Below, piece after piece: positions 7,723 to 16,339 of a stretch of DNA of 64,000 bases (the stretch's first letter is position 1; the number at the start of each line of letters is the position of its first letter). The DNA is from Acetobacteraceae bacterium. Lineage in GTDB: Bacteria > Pseudomonadota > Alphaproteobacteria > Acetobacterales > Acetobacteraceae. Below the pieces are notes generated by a model, which was not told the DNA's origin, did no database searches, and saw only the letters and a program-made list of their open reading frames with translations. The translations under genes and the position numbers were made by a program. Location: assembly GCA_947455205.1 (NCBI GenBank), contig CANGNF010000007.1, positions 87,504 to 151,503 of the forward strand, in the 5' to 3' direction.

Positions 7723-9963
7723 ATGGGCGAGAAGATCAGGGCGGCGGCGCCGTCGGTGTTGCAGCGGTCGCCGGTGCGGCCGGGGTCGCCCTTTCCGCTG
7801 GGCGCGACCTGGGACGGGCTGGGCGTGAACTTCGCGCTGTTCTCGGCCAATGCCACCAAGGTGGAGCTGTGCCTGTTCGACGAGGCCGGCGAGCGCGAGT
7901 TGGAGCGGGTTGAGCTGCCCGAATATACCGACGAGGTCTGGCACGGCTACCTGCCGCAGGCCCGGCCCGGCACGCTGTATGCCTACCGCGTGCATGGCCC
8001 GTACGAGCCACTGGCCGGGCATCGCTTCAACCCCAACAAGCTGCTGCTGGACCCCTATGCGCGGGCCACGGTGGGGGAGTTGACCTGGGGGCCGGAGCTG
8101 TTCGGCTACGAGATGGAGAGCGAGGACGACCTCAGCTTCGATACCCGCGACAGCGCCCACCTGATGCCGAGATGCCGGGTCATCGACCCCGCCTTCACCT
8201 GGGGGCGGGAGCGCAGCCCCCAGGTGCCGTGGGAGCGCACCATCTTCTACGAGACGCATGTGAAGGGCTTCACCAACCTGAGGCACGACCTGCCGCCGGA
8301 CATGCGCGGCACCTATGCGGGCCTGGCCTCGCCGGAGGTGGTGGCCTACCTGCGCGGCCTCGGCGTCACCTCGGTGGAACTGCTGCCGGTGCACAGCTTC
8401 GTCGACGACAACTTCCTGCTGGAGAAGGGGCTGAAGAATTACTGGGGCTACAACACCATCAGCTTCTTCGCGCCGGCCATGCGCTACGCCCGCAGCCCGG
8501 CCTTCGCGTTTTCCGAGTTCAAGGAGATGGTGGCGCGGCTGCACGACGCCGGGCTCGAGGTCATCCTGGACGTGGTCTACAACCACACCGCCGAGGGCAA
8601 TGAGCGCGGGCCGACGCTGTCCTTCAAGGGCATCGACAATGCCAGCTACTACCGGCTGCTGCCGGACCAGCAGCGCTACTACATCAACGATACCGGCACC
8701 GGGAACACGCTGAACCTCTCGCACCCCCGCGTGCTGCAGATGGTCACGGACAGCCTGCGCTACTGGGCAACCGAGATGCGGGTGGACGGCTTCCGCTTCG
8801 ACCTGGCGACCATCCTCGGGCGCGAGCCCTATGGCTTCGACGAGGGTGGCGGCTTCCTTGATTCATGCCGGCAGGACCCGGTGCTGAGCCGGGCGAAGCT
8901 GATCGCGGAACCGTGGGATTGCGGCCCCGGCGGCTACCAGGTCGGCGGCTTCCCGCCCGGCTGGGCGGAGTGGAACGACCGCTACCGCGACACGGTGCGT
9001 GCCTTCTGGAAGGGTGACGAAGGCCAGGCGGCGGAGCTGGCGGCGCGGGTCACCGCCTCGGCCGACAAGTTCAACCGCCGCGGCCGCAAGCCCTGGGCCA
9101 GCGTGAACTTCCTGGCGGCGCATGACGGCTTCACGCTCAACGACCTGGTCTCCTACAACGACAAGCACAACGACGCGAATGGCGAGGGCAACAACGACGG
9201 CCATTCGCACAACCTCAGCTGGAACCACGGGGTGGAGGGGCCGACCGACGACCCGGAGATCGTGGAGGTGCGCGAACGGCAGAAGCGCAACATGCTGGCG
9301 ACGCTGCTGTTCTCCCAGGGCACGCCGATGCTCCTGGCCGGCGACGAGCTGGGCCGCACGCAGGACGGCAACAACAACACCTATTGCCAGGACAATGAGC
9401 TGAACTGGCTGGACTGGGACGGCGTGGATGGCGCCGGGCGGGCGCTGGCGGCCTTCACGCGCAAGCTGATCGCGCTGCGCCAGGCCTTCCCGGTGCTGCG
9501 GCGCGGGCGCTTCCTGACCGGCACGCTGAACGAGGAATTGGGGGTGCGCGACGCCACCTGGATTACGCCCTCCGGCACCGAGATGGAGCAGCAGCATTGG
9601 GAAGATGCCAGCGCGCGCTGCTTCGGCGTGCTGCTGGACGGCCGGGCGCAGGTCAGCGGCATCCGCCAGCGCGGGTCGGACGCGACCATGCTGATGGTGC
9701 TGAACGCGCATCACGACGTGGTTGAGTTCTCGCTGCCCGAGCCGCCGGCCGGCGAGCGCTGGCTGCTGCTGGTGGACACCAACCAGCCGGAGCTGGAGGA
9801 GCCGGAGCCCTTCGAGTTCGGCCACCCCTACCTGGTGACCGGACGCAGCTTGCTGCTGCTGGTGCTGCGGCCGGAACGCGGCGGCGGCGCGGCGCTGGCC
9901 GAGGCGCGGGCCGGGCTGCTGGCGGGGGTGACGCCGCCGCCACTGCCCGCGGCGGAGAGCTAG
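7723..9963 (+). CDS. glgX: Glycogen debranching enzyme (GH13, GlgX/TreX type)
   Basis: A 746-residue protein with an N-terminal CBM48-like domain (PFPLGATWDGLGVNFALFSA), a GH13 catalytic barrel and a C-terminal beta domain. The catalytic motifs are visible: DVVYNHTAEGN (region I), VDGFRFDLA with the nucleophile Asp, KLIAEPWDCGPGGYQVG with the acid/base Glu, and FLAAHDGFTLNDLVSYNDKHN with the third Asp and following Asn. The enzyme hydrolyses alpha-1,6 branches of glycogen or limit dextrins in the cytoplasm. The ATG at 7723 is chosen because the family start lies there and the upstream frame is low-complexity. No other glycogen genes adjoin it. Confidence 0.95.
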   Translation: MGEKIRAAAPSVLQRSPVRPGSPFPLGATWDGLGVNFALFSANATKVELCLFDEAGERELERVELPEYTDEVWHGYLPQARPGTLYAYRVHGPYEPLAGHRFNPNKLLLDPYARATVGELTWGPELFGYEMESEDDLSFDTRDSAHLMPRCRVIDPAFTWGRERSPQVPWERTIFYETHVKGFTNLRHDLPPDMRGTYAGLASPEVVAYLRGLGVTSVELLPVHSFVDDNFLLEKGLKNYWGYNTISFFAPAMRYARSPAFAFSEFKEMVARLHDAGLEVILDVVYNHTAEGNERGPTLSFKGIDNASYYRLLPDQQRYYINDTGTGNTLNLSHPRVLQMVTDSLRYWATEMRVDGFRFDLATILGREPYGFDEGGGFLDSCRQDPVLSRAKLIAEPWDCGPGGYQVGGFPPGWAEWNDRYRDTVRAFWKGDEGQAAELAARVTASADKFNRRGRKPWASVNFLAAHDGFTLNDLVSYNDKHNDANGEGNNDGHSHNLSWNHGVEGPTDDPEIVEVRERQKRNMLATLLFSQGTPMLLAGDELGRTQDGNNNTYCQDNELNWLDWDGVDGAGRALAAFTRKLIALRQAFPVLRRGRFLTGTLNEELGVRDATWITPSGTEMEQQHWEDASARCFGVLLDGRAQVSGIRQRGSDATMLMVLNAHHDVVEFSLPEPPAGERWLLLVDTNQPELEEPEPFEFGHPYLVTGRSLLLLVLRPERGGGAALAEARAGLLAGVTPPPLPAAES

Positions 9964-10009
9964 CGCGCCGGCAGCGTGGGTCCGACAACAGCCTGGCGTT
10001 TGTCAGGCC

Positions 10010-11308
10010 CTAGACGTCCAGCGTCGTCTCCACCTCCCAGGCCGAGAGGTGGCGGGCATAGGCGGCCCAGTCCTGCCGCTTCAGCTTCAGGTAGGCCTGG
10101 GTGAAGTCCTCCCCCAGGGCTGCGCGCATCGGCGCCGAGGCTTCCAGCGCGCGCAGCGCGTCCAGCAGGTTCAGCGGCAGGTGGCGGGCTTCGGCCCTGT
10201 GGCCTTCCGTCACCATGTTCAGGTGCAGCGGCGGGCCGGGGTCGGCAGCCGTGGCCAGGCCGTGCAGCCCGGCGGCCAGCAGCCCGGCCTGCAGCAGGTA
10301 GGGGTTGGCGGCGCCATCGGCCAAACGGCACTCGAACCGCCCGGCCTCGGGGATGCGGATCATGTGGGTGCGGTTGTTGCCGGCCCAGCTGATGGCGCTG
10401 GGCGCCCAGGTGGCGCCGCTGCTGGTGCCTGCCGCGTTCAGCCGCTTGTAGCTGTTGACGGTGGGGTTGGTCAGCGCCGCCAGCGCCTCGGCCTGCGCCA
10501 GCACGCCGCCCATGAAGCGGCGGCACAGCGTGGAGATGCCGAGTTCAGCGCCTTCGTCCTCGAACAGGTTGCGGCCGTCCTGCCACAGCGAGACATGCGC
10601 GTGGCAGCCGGACCCCGTGAGGTCCACGAAGGGCTTGGGCATGAAGGTGGCGCGCAGCCCGTGCTTCTCGGCCACCGCCTTTGCCATGTACTTGAAGAAG
10701 GCGTGGCGGTCGGCGGTGGTCAGCGCGTCCGCGTAGGACCAATTCATCTCGAACTGGCCGTTGGCGTCCTCGTGGTCGTTCTGGTAGGCGCCCCAGCCCA
10801 GCGCCTGCATGGCGTCGCACAACTCGGCGATGACGTCGTAGCGGCGCATCAGCGCGGCCTGATCGTAGCACGGCTTGGCCGCGCGGTCGGCGGGGTCCGC
10901 CACCGCCAGCTGGTCCGGCGCCAGCAGGAAGAACTCGCACTCCACGCCGGTCTTCATCTCCAGCCCCTGCGTGGCGGCGGCGGCGACCTGGCGCTTCAGC
11001 ACGTTGCGCGGCGCCTGGGCCAGCGGCGCGCCTGAGAGCCAGGGGTCGGCGGCCAGCCAGCCAACCTCCGGCTTCCAGGGCAGCTGCACCAGGCTGGCGG
11101 GGTCCGGCATGGCCAGCACGTCGGGGTCGGCGGGGGTCATGTCCAGCCAGGTGGCGAAGCCGGCGAAGCCCGCGCCATTGCGCTGCATGCCAGCGATGGC
11201 CGCGGCCGGCACCAGCTTGGCGCGCATCACCCCGAACAGGTCGAGGAAGGAGATCAGGAAATAGCGGATGCCGCGCTGCTTGGCCGCTTGCATCAGGTCG
11301 AACGTCAT
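10010..11308 (-). CDS. glnT: Type III glutamine synthetase-like enzyme (GlnT family)
   Basis: A 432-residue glutamine synthetase-fold protein. Visible motifs are GVECEFFLL (metal-binding Glu region), QNDHEDANGQFEMNW, LTGSGCHAHVSLW, NPTVNSYKRLN, and NRTHMIRIPEAGRFECRLAD (the Arg-rich glutamate site). Its length matches the GlnT group. That group includes glutamine synthetase III of rhizobia and also gamma-glutamylmethylamide synthetase used in methylamine assimilation, and the two cannot be separated by eye. The ATG at 11308 starts at the family N-terminus (MTFDLMQAAKQRGIRYFLIS). No methylamine genes flank it. It faces a Bug gene across a 270-base gap. Confidence 0.88.
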   Translation of the reverse strand: MTFDLMQAAKQRGIRYFLISFLDLFGVMRAKLVPAAAIAGMQRNGAGFAGFATWLDMTPADPDVLAMPDPASLVQLPWKPEVGWLAADPWLSGAPLAQAPRNVLKRQVAAAATQGLEMKTGVECEFFLLAPDQLAVADPADRAAKPCYDQAALMRRYDVIAELCDAMQALGWGAYQNDHEDANGQFEMNWSYADALTTADRHAFFKYMAKAVAEKHGLRATFMPKPFVDLTGSGCHAHVSLWQDGRNLFEDEGAELGISTLCRRFMGGVLAQAEALAALTNPTVNSYKRLNAAGTSSGATWAPSAISWAGNNRTHMIRIPEAGRFECRLADGAANPYLLQAGLLAAGLHGLATAADPGPPLHLNMVTEGHRAEARHLPLNLLDALRALEASAPMRAALGEDFTQAYLKLKRQDWAAYARHLSAWEVETTLDV

Positions 11309-11578
11309 GCGCCAGCCCCCCGCATGGGTTGGCCGCGTGCGGCACTGTCCCTCAAGCCATGGGCGGTCGAGCCGCCCTTGCTGTGCATTGCAGCCGGTTC
11401 GTCGCGGCGGCGGTAGCCCCCTTGGCGGGATGGCGGCGGCGCGACTGCATGCGGCATGGGCAGCGGCGGGCCGGCGCAGCGGGCTTTGCCGCAATGCCGC
11501 GCAGGGAAGGTCTGGCAGCGGGCGGCGTGCGGCCCGGCGTGCTTGCGGCCGGTTGGTGGCGCGTGCCACTGATTCGGC
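11309..11578. other. Intergenic region between divergent glnT and Bug genes
   Basis: This is the longest gene-free stretch of the window (270 bases). Open frames cross it, but their products are arginine- and alanine-rich with no family resemblance. I see no clear hairpin, operator or sigma-54 site (no GG-N10-GC with the usual context). It presumably holds the two divergent promoters. Confidence 0.5.
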
Positions 11579-12544
11579 ATGAGATGCCGCCTGACGCTGC
11601 TGCTCCCGCTGCTCCTGGCCCTGGTATGGCGCCCCGCCGCCGCGGCTTGGCCGGAACGCCCGGTGCGCCTGATCGTGACCTACCCCGCCGGCGGCAATAC
11701 CGACACGCTGGCGCGGCTGACCGCGGAGTTGCTGAGCGAGGCGCTGGGCCAGCAATTCGTGGTGGACAATCGCGGCGGCGCCGGCGGCTACATCGCCATG
11801 GAAGCCGTGGCCCGCGCCGCGCCGGATGGCTACACGCTGCTGTTCGCCTCGGTGGCCAACATCGCCATCGCGCCGGGCGTGATGCGCCGCCACCCGCCGG
11901 TGGACACGGTGGCGGATCTGGCGCCGGTCAGCCTGGTGGCGACCAACCCGCTGATCATGGCGGTCAGCCGCGGGCAGGAGATCACCAGCATTCCGCAGCT
12001 GGTGGCGCGCATCCGTGCCGAGGGTGGGCGACTGCTCTACGGTTCCGGCGGCATCGGCAGCACGCAGCACCTGGGCATGGAGCTGTTCCTCTCCCGCGCC
12101 GGGGTGACGGCGACGCATGTGCCGTTCCGCGGTGGCCCGGCGGCGATGGCGGAGGTGGTCTCCGGCCGCGTGCCGGTGCTGTTCTCCAACCCGTCCGACA
12201 TCGTCGCCTTCGCCAACAGCCCGGAGGTGCGGCTGGTGGGCGTCAGCGGCCCGGCGCGGCTGGCGGAGTTGCCGGGCGTGCCGACCATTGCCGAGACGCT
12301 GCCGGGCTTTGCGGTGGAGACCTGGAACGGCGTGTTCGGCCCGGCTGGGCTGCCGGCGGAATACGTGCAGCGGATGGAGCGGGCGCTGGTGGCGAAGCGT
12401 GGCGACGCGGCGGTGGCGGCGCGCTTCGCCCGCACCAGCACGCAGTACGTGGCCATGGAATCAGCGCCCTTCGCCGCGCTGGTGCGGGCCGAGGTGCCGC
12501 GCTGGGCGGAACTGGCGCGGCAGGCCAAGGCGCAGGAGGATTGA
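11579..12544 (+). CDS. Bug/TctC-family periplasmic binding protein
   Basis: A 321-residue secreted binding protein with a hydrophobic signal (LTLLLPLLLALVWRPAAA) followed by WPERPVRLIVTYPAGGNTDTLAR. Other family features are QQFVVDNRGGAGGYIAMEAVA, AAPDGYTLLFASVANIA, and a glycine-rich YGSGGIGSTQHLGMELF loop. It binds a small, probably carboxylated, ligand in the periplasm. The NtaA-like monooxygenase starts 50 bases downstream on the same strand and probably acts in the same pathway. No TctA/TctB membrane genes are near, as is common for orphan Bug genes. Confidence 0.9.
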   Translation: MRCRLTLLLPLLLALVWRPAAAAWPERPVRLIVTYPAGGNTDTLARLTAELLSEALGQQFVVDNRGGAGGYIAMEAVARAAPDGYTLLFASVANIAIAPGVMRRHPPVDTVADLAPVSLVATNPLIMAVSRGQEITSIPQLVARIRAEGGRLLYGSGGIGSTQHLGMELFLSRAGVTATHVPFRGGPAAMAEVVSGRVPVLFSNPSDIVAFANSPEVRLVGVSGPARLAELPGVPTIAETLPGFAVETWNGVFGPAGLPAEYVQRMERALVAKRGDAAVAARFARTSTQYVAMESAPFAALVRAEVPRWAELARQAKAQED

Positions 12545-12594
12545 GCCGCCGGGCAGGACAAGCCTAGGCTGCGGGAACAAGGGGAGCGCCCAGC

Positions 12595-13905
12595 ATGACC
12601 CAACCACGTCGCATGCGCCTGGCTGTCTTCGTGCAGGGCACCGGCAACCACTTCGCCGGCTGGCGCATGCCGGGCGCCAGCGCCAGCAACGAGAGCCTGG
12701 AGGTGTTCCAGCAGATCGCCGCCACGGCGGAGCGCGGGTTGTTCGACCTGCTGTTCATCTCCGATGGCGTGGCCACCAAGGTGAAGGGCGACCACCCCAG
12801 CTTCGTCACCCGGACCGAGCCGCTGATCGCGATGGCGGCGCTGGCGGTGACGACGAAGCATATCGGCCTCGGCGCCACCGTCTCCACCACCTATTCGGAC
12901 CCCTACACGGTGGCGCGCGGCTTTGCCTCGCTGGACAATATCAGCAAGGGGCGGGCGGGGTGGAATGTCGTCACCAGTTCCAACGCCGGCTCGGCCGCCA
13001 ATTTCAGCCGCACCGAGCACCCCGAGCACGACAAGCGCTACGAGATCGCCGAGGAATTCGTCGATGTCGTGAAGGGGCTGTGGGATTGCTGGGAGGATGA
13101 CGCGCTGGTGCGCGACCCCGCGACGGGCGTCTTCGTGGATGAGAGCAAGATACGTCCGCTGAACCACAAGGGGCGCTTCTTCCAGGTGGCCGGGCCGCTG
13201 AGCATGTCGCGCACGCCCTCCGGGCATCCCGTCATCATCCAGGCGGGGGCCTCGACCTCGGGCCAGGCCTTCGCGGCGCGCACGGCGGAGGTGGTGTTCG
13301 CCGCGGTGCAGGACCTGGCGGAGGCGCGGCAGAACTACGCGGACTTCAAGGCGCTGCTGCCAAAGTACGGCCGCACGGCGGACCAGTGCCACATCCTGCC
13401 CGGCGTCATGCCCTTCATCGGCCGCACCGACCAGGAAGCCCGTGACCTGCTGGCGGAGCTGCAGGGCTTCCTCAACGCCGACAACGCCCTGACGCTGGTG
13501 TCAGCCCGCATCGGCCATGACGTCTCCGGCCTGCCGCTGGACGCGCCGGTGCCGGAGTTTCCGCCAACCGACATGTCGCATGGCTTCAACCGCACGCTGC
13601 TGGCTGCGGCGGCGCGGGAGAACATGACGCTGCGCGACCTGTACAACCTGATCGCAGCGGCGCGCGGGCATTGGGTCATCACCGGCTCGCCCAAGCGGAT
13701 CGCCGATATCCTGGAGGAATGGTTCGTCACCCATGCGGCGGATGGCTTCAACATCCTGCCGCCCTGGTTCCCCGGGCAGTTCGACGCCTTCGTCGATGAG
13801 GTGGTGCCGGAGTTGCAGCGCCGTGGGCTGTTCCGCACCGCCTATGAGGGGACGACGCTGCGCGAGAACCTGGGGCTGGCGCGGCCGCCAGGGCGACGGA
13901 CCTGA
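12595..13905 (+). CDS. NtaA/SnaA/DszA-type FMNH2-dependent monooxygenase
   Basis: A 436-residue member of the two-component flavin monooxygenases that oxidise nitrilotriacetate, EDTA, pristinamycin precursors or organosulfur compounds with FMNH2 supplied by a separate reductase. Signature parts are MRLAVFVQGTGNHFAGWRMP, GLFDLLFISDG, the substrate/flavin loop GRAGWNVVTSSN, and HPVIIQAGASTSGQAFAA. The C-terminal [16 protein letters not shown] is typical of the family. A GGGGAG-like ribosome site precedes the ATG. It follows an orphan Bug gene. No flavin reductase is nearby, so the electron donor must come from elsewhere. The substrate is unknown. Confidence 0.9.
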   Translation: MTQPRRMRLAVFVQGTGNHFAGWRMPGASASNESLEVFQQIAATAERGLFDLLFISDGVATKVKGDHPSFVTRTEPLIAMAALAVTTKHIGLGATVSTTYSDPYTVARGFASLDNISKGRAGWNVVTSSNAGSAANFSRTEHPEHDKRYEIAEEFVDVVKGLWDCWEDDALVRDPATGVFVDESKIRPLNHKGRFFQVAGPLSMSRTPSGHPVIIQAGASTSGQAFAARTAEVVFAAVQDLAEARQNYADFKALLPKYGRTADQCHILPGVMPFIGRTDQEARDLLAELQGFLNADNALTLVSARIGHDVSGLPLDAPVPEFPPTDMSHGFNRTLLAAAARENMTLRDLYNLIAAARGHWVITGSPKRIADILEEWFVTHAADGFNILPPWFPGQFDAFVDEVVPELQRRGLFRTAYEGTTLRENLGLARPPGRRT

Positions 13906-14013
13906 TCCGCGCGAGGCTCGGACCCGCGCCGCGGCGCCGAATGGCGCCCGCGGCCAGTGCCGCGCAGCCCAGGCGGCGGATGCCGCCGCCCGGCGACTGA
14001 GGGCTGGAAAAGA

Positions 14014-14043
14014 GACTGATGTCAGCGGTAGCTGATATCAGTC
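14014..14043. terminator. Long hairpin between convergent genes
   Basis: Arms of 13 bases, GACTGATGTCAGC and GCTGATATCAGTC, flank a GGTA loop with a single mismatch, which is a G-T wobble on one strand. It lies between the NtaA-like gene and the convergent Bug gene and includes the latter's TGA stop. No T-tract follows on either strand, so it may be a transcript-end stabiliser rather than a classical intrinsic terminator. Confidence 0.45.
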
Positions 14044-15003
14044 GAAGGTCAGGCCAGCGGTCCGCACCACCTCGCGCCACATCGGCGTCTCGCTGCGCAG
14101 CGTCGCGGCCATCTCGGCGCTGCTGCCGCAGTCCGGGTCGGCGCCCAGCCGCGCCAGGCCGGCCTGGAAGCTGGCGTCGGCGCAGGCGCCGCGGATTTCG
14201 CGCTCGATCCGTGCCAAAATCGGCGCCGGCGTGCCCAGCGGCGCCAGCAGCGAGTTCCACATGAACAGCGACATCTGCGGGTAGCCGGCCTCCGCCATGG
14301 TCGGTACGGCGGGCGCAGCCGGCAGCCGCTTGTCGCCGGTGGTGGCCAGCAGGCGGATGCGCCCGCCCGAGGCATGCGGCAGCGCGTCGGACGGTGCCGC
14401 GGCATGGGCGGCGACCACGCCGGAAAGCAGGTCCTGCATGGCCGGCACACCGCCGCGATACGGCACGTGCTGCATGCTGGTGCCGGTGACCTGGGTGAAC
14501 AGCACCATGGCCAGGTGGCTGGCGCCACCGGCGCCGGCGGAGCTGTAGTCATACTTGCCCGGCGACTGGCGCAGCAGCGCGACGAACTCGGCCAGCGTCG
14601 CCACGCCCAACTCCGCGCGCACCGCCAGCACCGCGGGGTTGCGGCCCATGATGCTGATCGGCGCCAGGTCGCGCAGCGGCTCGTAGGTCGGGCGTCCCGC
14701 CACCTGCTGGAACACCAGCTGCGAGTTGGAGGAGACCAGCAGCGTGTAGCCATCTGCCCGGCTGGCCATGACGTGTTCGATGGCCAGTGCGCCGGAAGCG
14801 CCGCTGCGGTTCTCTACCACCACCGGCTGGGCCAGGCGCTGCGCCAGCCATTCGGCGGCCAGGCGGCCGAAGCCATCGGTCACGCCGCCGGGCGGGTAGG
14901 GCACCACCAGGCGCAGCGGGCGTTGCGGCCAGGCTTCCTGCGCCATGGCGGCGGGCGCGAAAGCGGCGAGGAACAGCAGGCAACAAAGCCGGAACCGGAT
15001 CAT
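14038..15003 (-). CDS. Bug/TctC-family periplasmic binding protein
   Basis: A 321-residue protein with a signal peptide (MIRFRLCCLLFLAAFAPAAMA, cut before QEAWPQRPLR) and the family opening LRLVVPYPPGGVTDGFGRLA. It also shows VVVENRSGASGALAIEHV and the glycine/serine loop YSSAGAGGASHLAM. The ATG at 15003 has a GGAGG ribosome site just upstream, which decides the start over longer frames. It is the second of two leftward Bug genes separated by 148 bases. The ligand is unknown. The stop codon lies inside a long hairpin shared with the convergent monooxygenase gene. Confidence 0.9.
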   Translation of the reverse strand: MIRFRLCCLLFLAAFAPAAMAQEAWPQRPLRLVVPYPPGGVTDGFGRLAAEWLAQRLAQPVVVENRSGASGALAIEHVMASRADGYTLLVSSNSQLVFQQVAGRPTYEPLRDLAPISIMGRNPAVLAVRAELGVATLAEFVALLRQSPGKYDYSSAGAGGASHLAMVLFTQVTGTSMQHVPYRGGVPAMQDLLSGVVAAHAAAPSDALPHASGGRIRLLATTGDKRLPAAPAVPTMAEAGYPQMSLFMWNSLLAPLGTPAPILARIEREIRGACADASFQAGLARLGADPDCGSSAEMAATLRSETPMWREVVRTAGLTFD

Positions 15004-15151
15004 GCACCCTCCGCGCTGGGCAGGTTGCCCTGGCGGCATGACCAAGCAGGAAGCGGGCCAGTTGCATCCGATCGTCGCCGGTGGAATCACCGCTGGCCTG
15101 GATCAGCCGCCCTCCCGACAACCGGCCTATGTTGGGCGCTTCGGCAGGGCC

Positions 15152-16132
15152 CTAGGTCCCGGCGCGGATGCCGGCGGCCTGGATCACGCCGCCCCAGACC
15201 CGGCGGTCGTCCAGGATCTCGGCGCGGTACGCCGCCGGCGTGCCGTTCTTCGGCAACCAGAGCAACTGGTCCATGCGCGCGCGCACCTCCGGCCGGTTCA
15301 TCCAGCGGTTCACCTCGGCATTCCAGAACGCCACCCAGTCCGGCGGGGTGGCCGCGTGCATCACCAGGCCGTAGCCGACATCGCCGCTGAAGCCGGGCAG
15401 CGTCTCCGCCACCAGTGGCACCTGGGGCAGCGTCGGGTTGCGCTCGGTGGAGGCGAAGGCGATGGGGCGCAGCCGGTTGTCGCGGATGAAGGGCAGCGAT
15501 TCCGGCAGCAGCGAAAAGTACAGGTCGGCATTGCCGGACAGGATGTCCAGCAGCGCCGGCGTGCCGCCGCGATACTGGATGTGCTCCATGGTGATGCCGG
15601 CCTCGTGCATCAGCCGCGCCGCCAGCAGGTGGGTCTGCCCGCCCTGGCCGGAGTTGCCGATGTTCAGCTTGCCAGGGTTGGCGCGGGCATGGGCGATCAT
15701 TTGCGGCAGGGTGCTGAACGGCGCGTCCGGCCGGCCGACCAGCACCATGGGCACGCGGATCAGGTTGGTCAGCGGCAGCAGCGCCTGGTCGGTATCCAGC
15801 GGCGGGGTGAAACCGGGCAGCACCGCGGAGGTCGCCAGCGTGGCGGTGGAGGCGAGCGAGAGGGTGTGGCCATCCGGCGCCGCCTGCGCCACCGCCTGCA
15901 TGGCGATGAAGGTGCCGCCGCCGCTGCGGTTTTCCACCACCATGTTGCGGCCACCCAGGCGCGAGCCCATCGCCTCCGCCAGCATGCGGCACAACTGGTC
16001 GGTGGTGCCGCCGGGGGCGTAGGGCACGATCAGCCGGACATCCTTGGTCACGGTCTGCGCCTGGGCGCGGCCGGCGCGCAGGGCGGGCAGGCCCAGGGCT
16101 GAAAGGGTCAGGGCAAGCTGGCGGCGGCGCAT
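15152..16132 (-). CDS. Bug/TctC-family periplasmic binding protein
   Basis: A 326-residue binding protein with a twin-arginine-like export signal (MRRRQLALTLSALGLPALRA), then VRLIVPYAPGGTTDQLCRML, the MVVENRSGGGTFIAMQAVA segment and a GNSGQGGQTHLLA loop. Start chosen at 16132 because the upstream in-frame extension is Arg/Pro-rich and would mask the signal. It is divergent from the YdeP-like oxidoreductase across 207 bases and upstream of another Bug gene transcribed the same way. Two adjacent, clearly different Bug proteins probably serve different ligands. Confidence 0.9.
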   Translation of the reverse strand: MRRRQLALTLSALGLPALRAGRAQAQTVTKDVRLIVPYAPGGTTDQLCRMLAEAMGSRLGGRNMVVENRSGGGTFIAMQAVAQAAPDGHTLSLASTATLATSAVLPGFTPPLDTDQALLPLTNLIRVPMVLVGRPDAPFSTLPQMIAHARANPGKLNIGNSGQGGQTHLLAARLMHEAGITMEHIQYRGGTPALLDILSGNADLYFSLLPESLPFIRDNRLRPIAFASTERNPTLPQVPLVAETLPGFSGDVGYGLVMHAATPPDWVAFWNAEVNRWMNRPEVRARMDQLLWLPKNGTPAAYRAEILDDRRVWGGVIQAAGIRAGT

Positions 16133-16339
16133 CGGCGGCTCCCGGCAAGGACAAGCCGGCAGCGTCGGGCGTGGGCGCCGCCAGCGCAAGCGCCGCGTGC
16201 CGGCAAATCCGTCGCGCGGGGCCGGGCGCGCCCAAGGCTGCGGCAGGCTGCCCGGCAAATCACCAGCGGGGGCGGATGCAACCGGCGCCGCCGGCCATCG
16301 CTTCAGCCCCAGGCCAATGCCCGCGCCCGAGAGGTTGCC

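Noticed and set aside
9964..10009. Terminator between glgX and glnT
   Set aside because: Only a 5-base-pair stem (GCCTG/CAGGC) with an 8-base loop and no T-run is present, too weak to list.
10010..12118. Extended leftward frame joining the glutamine synthetase to a 270-codon upstream part
   Set aside because: The extension is antisense to the Bug gene and low-complexity. The family start is the ATG at 11308.
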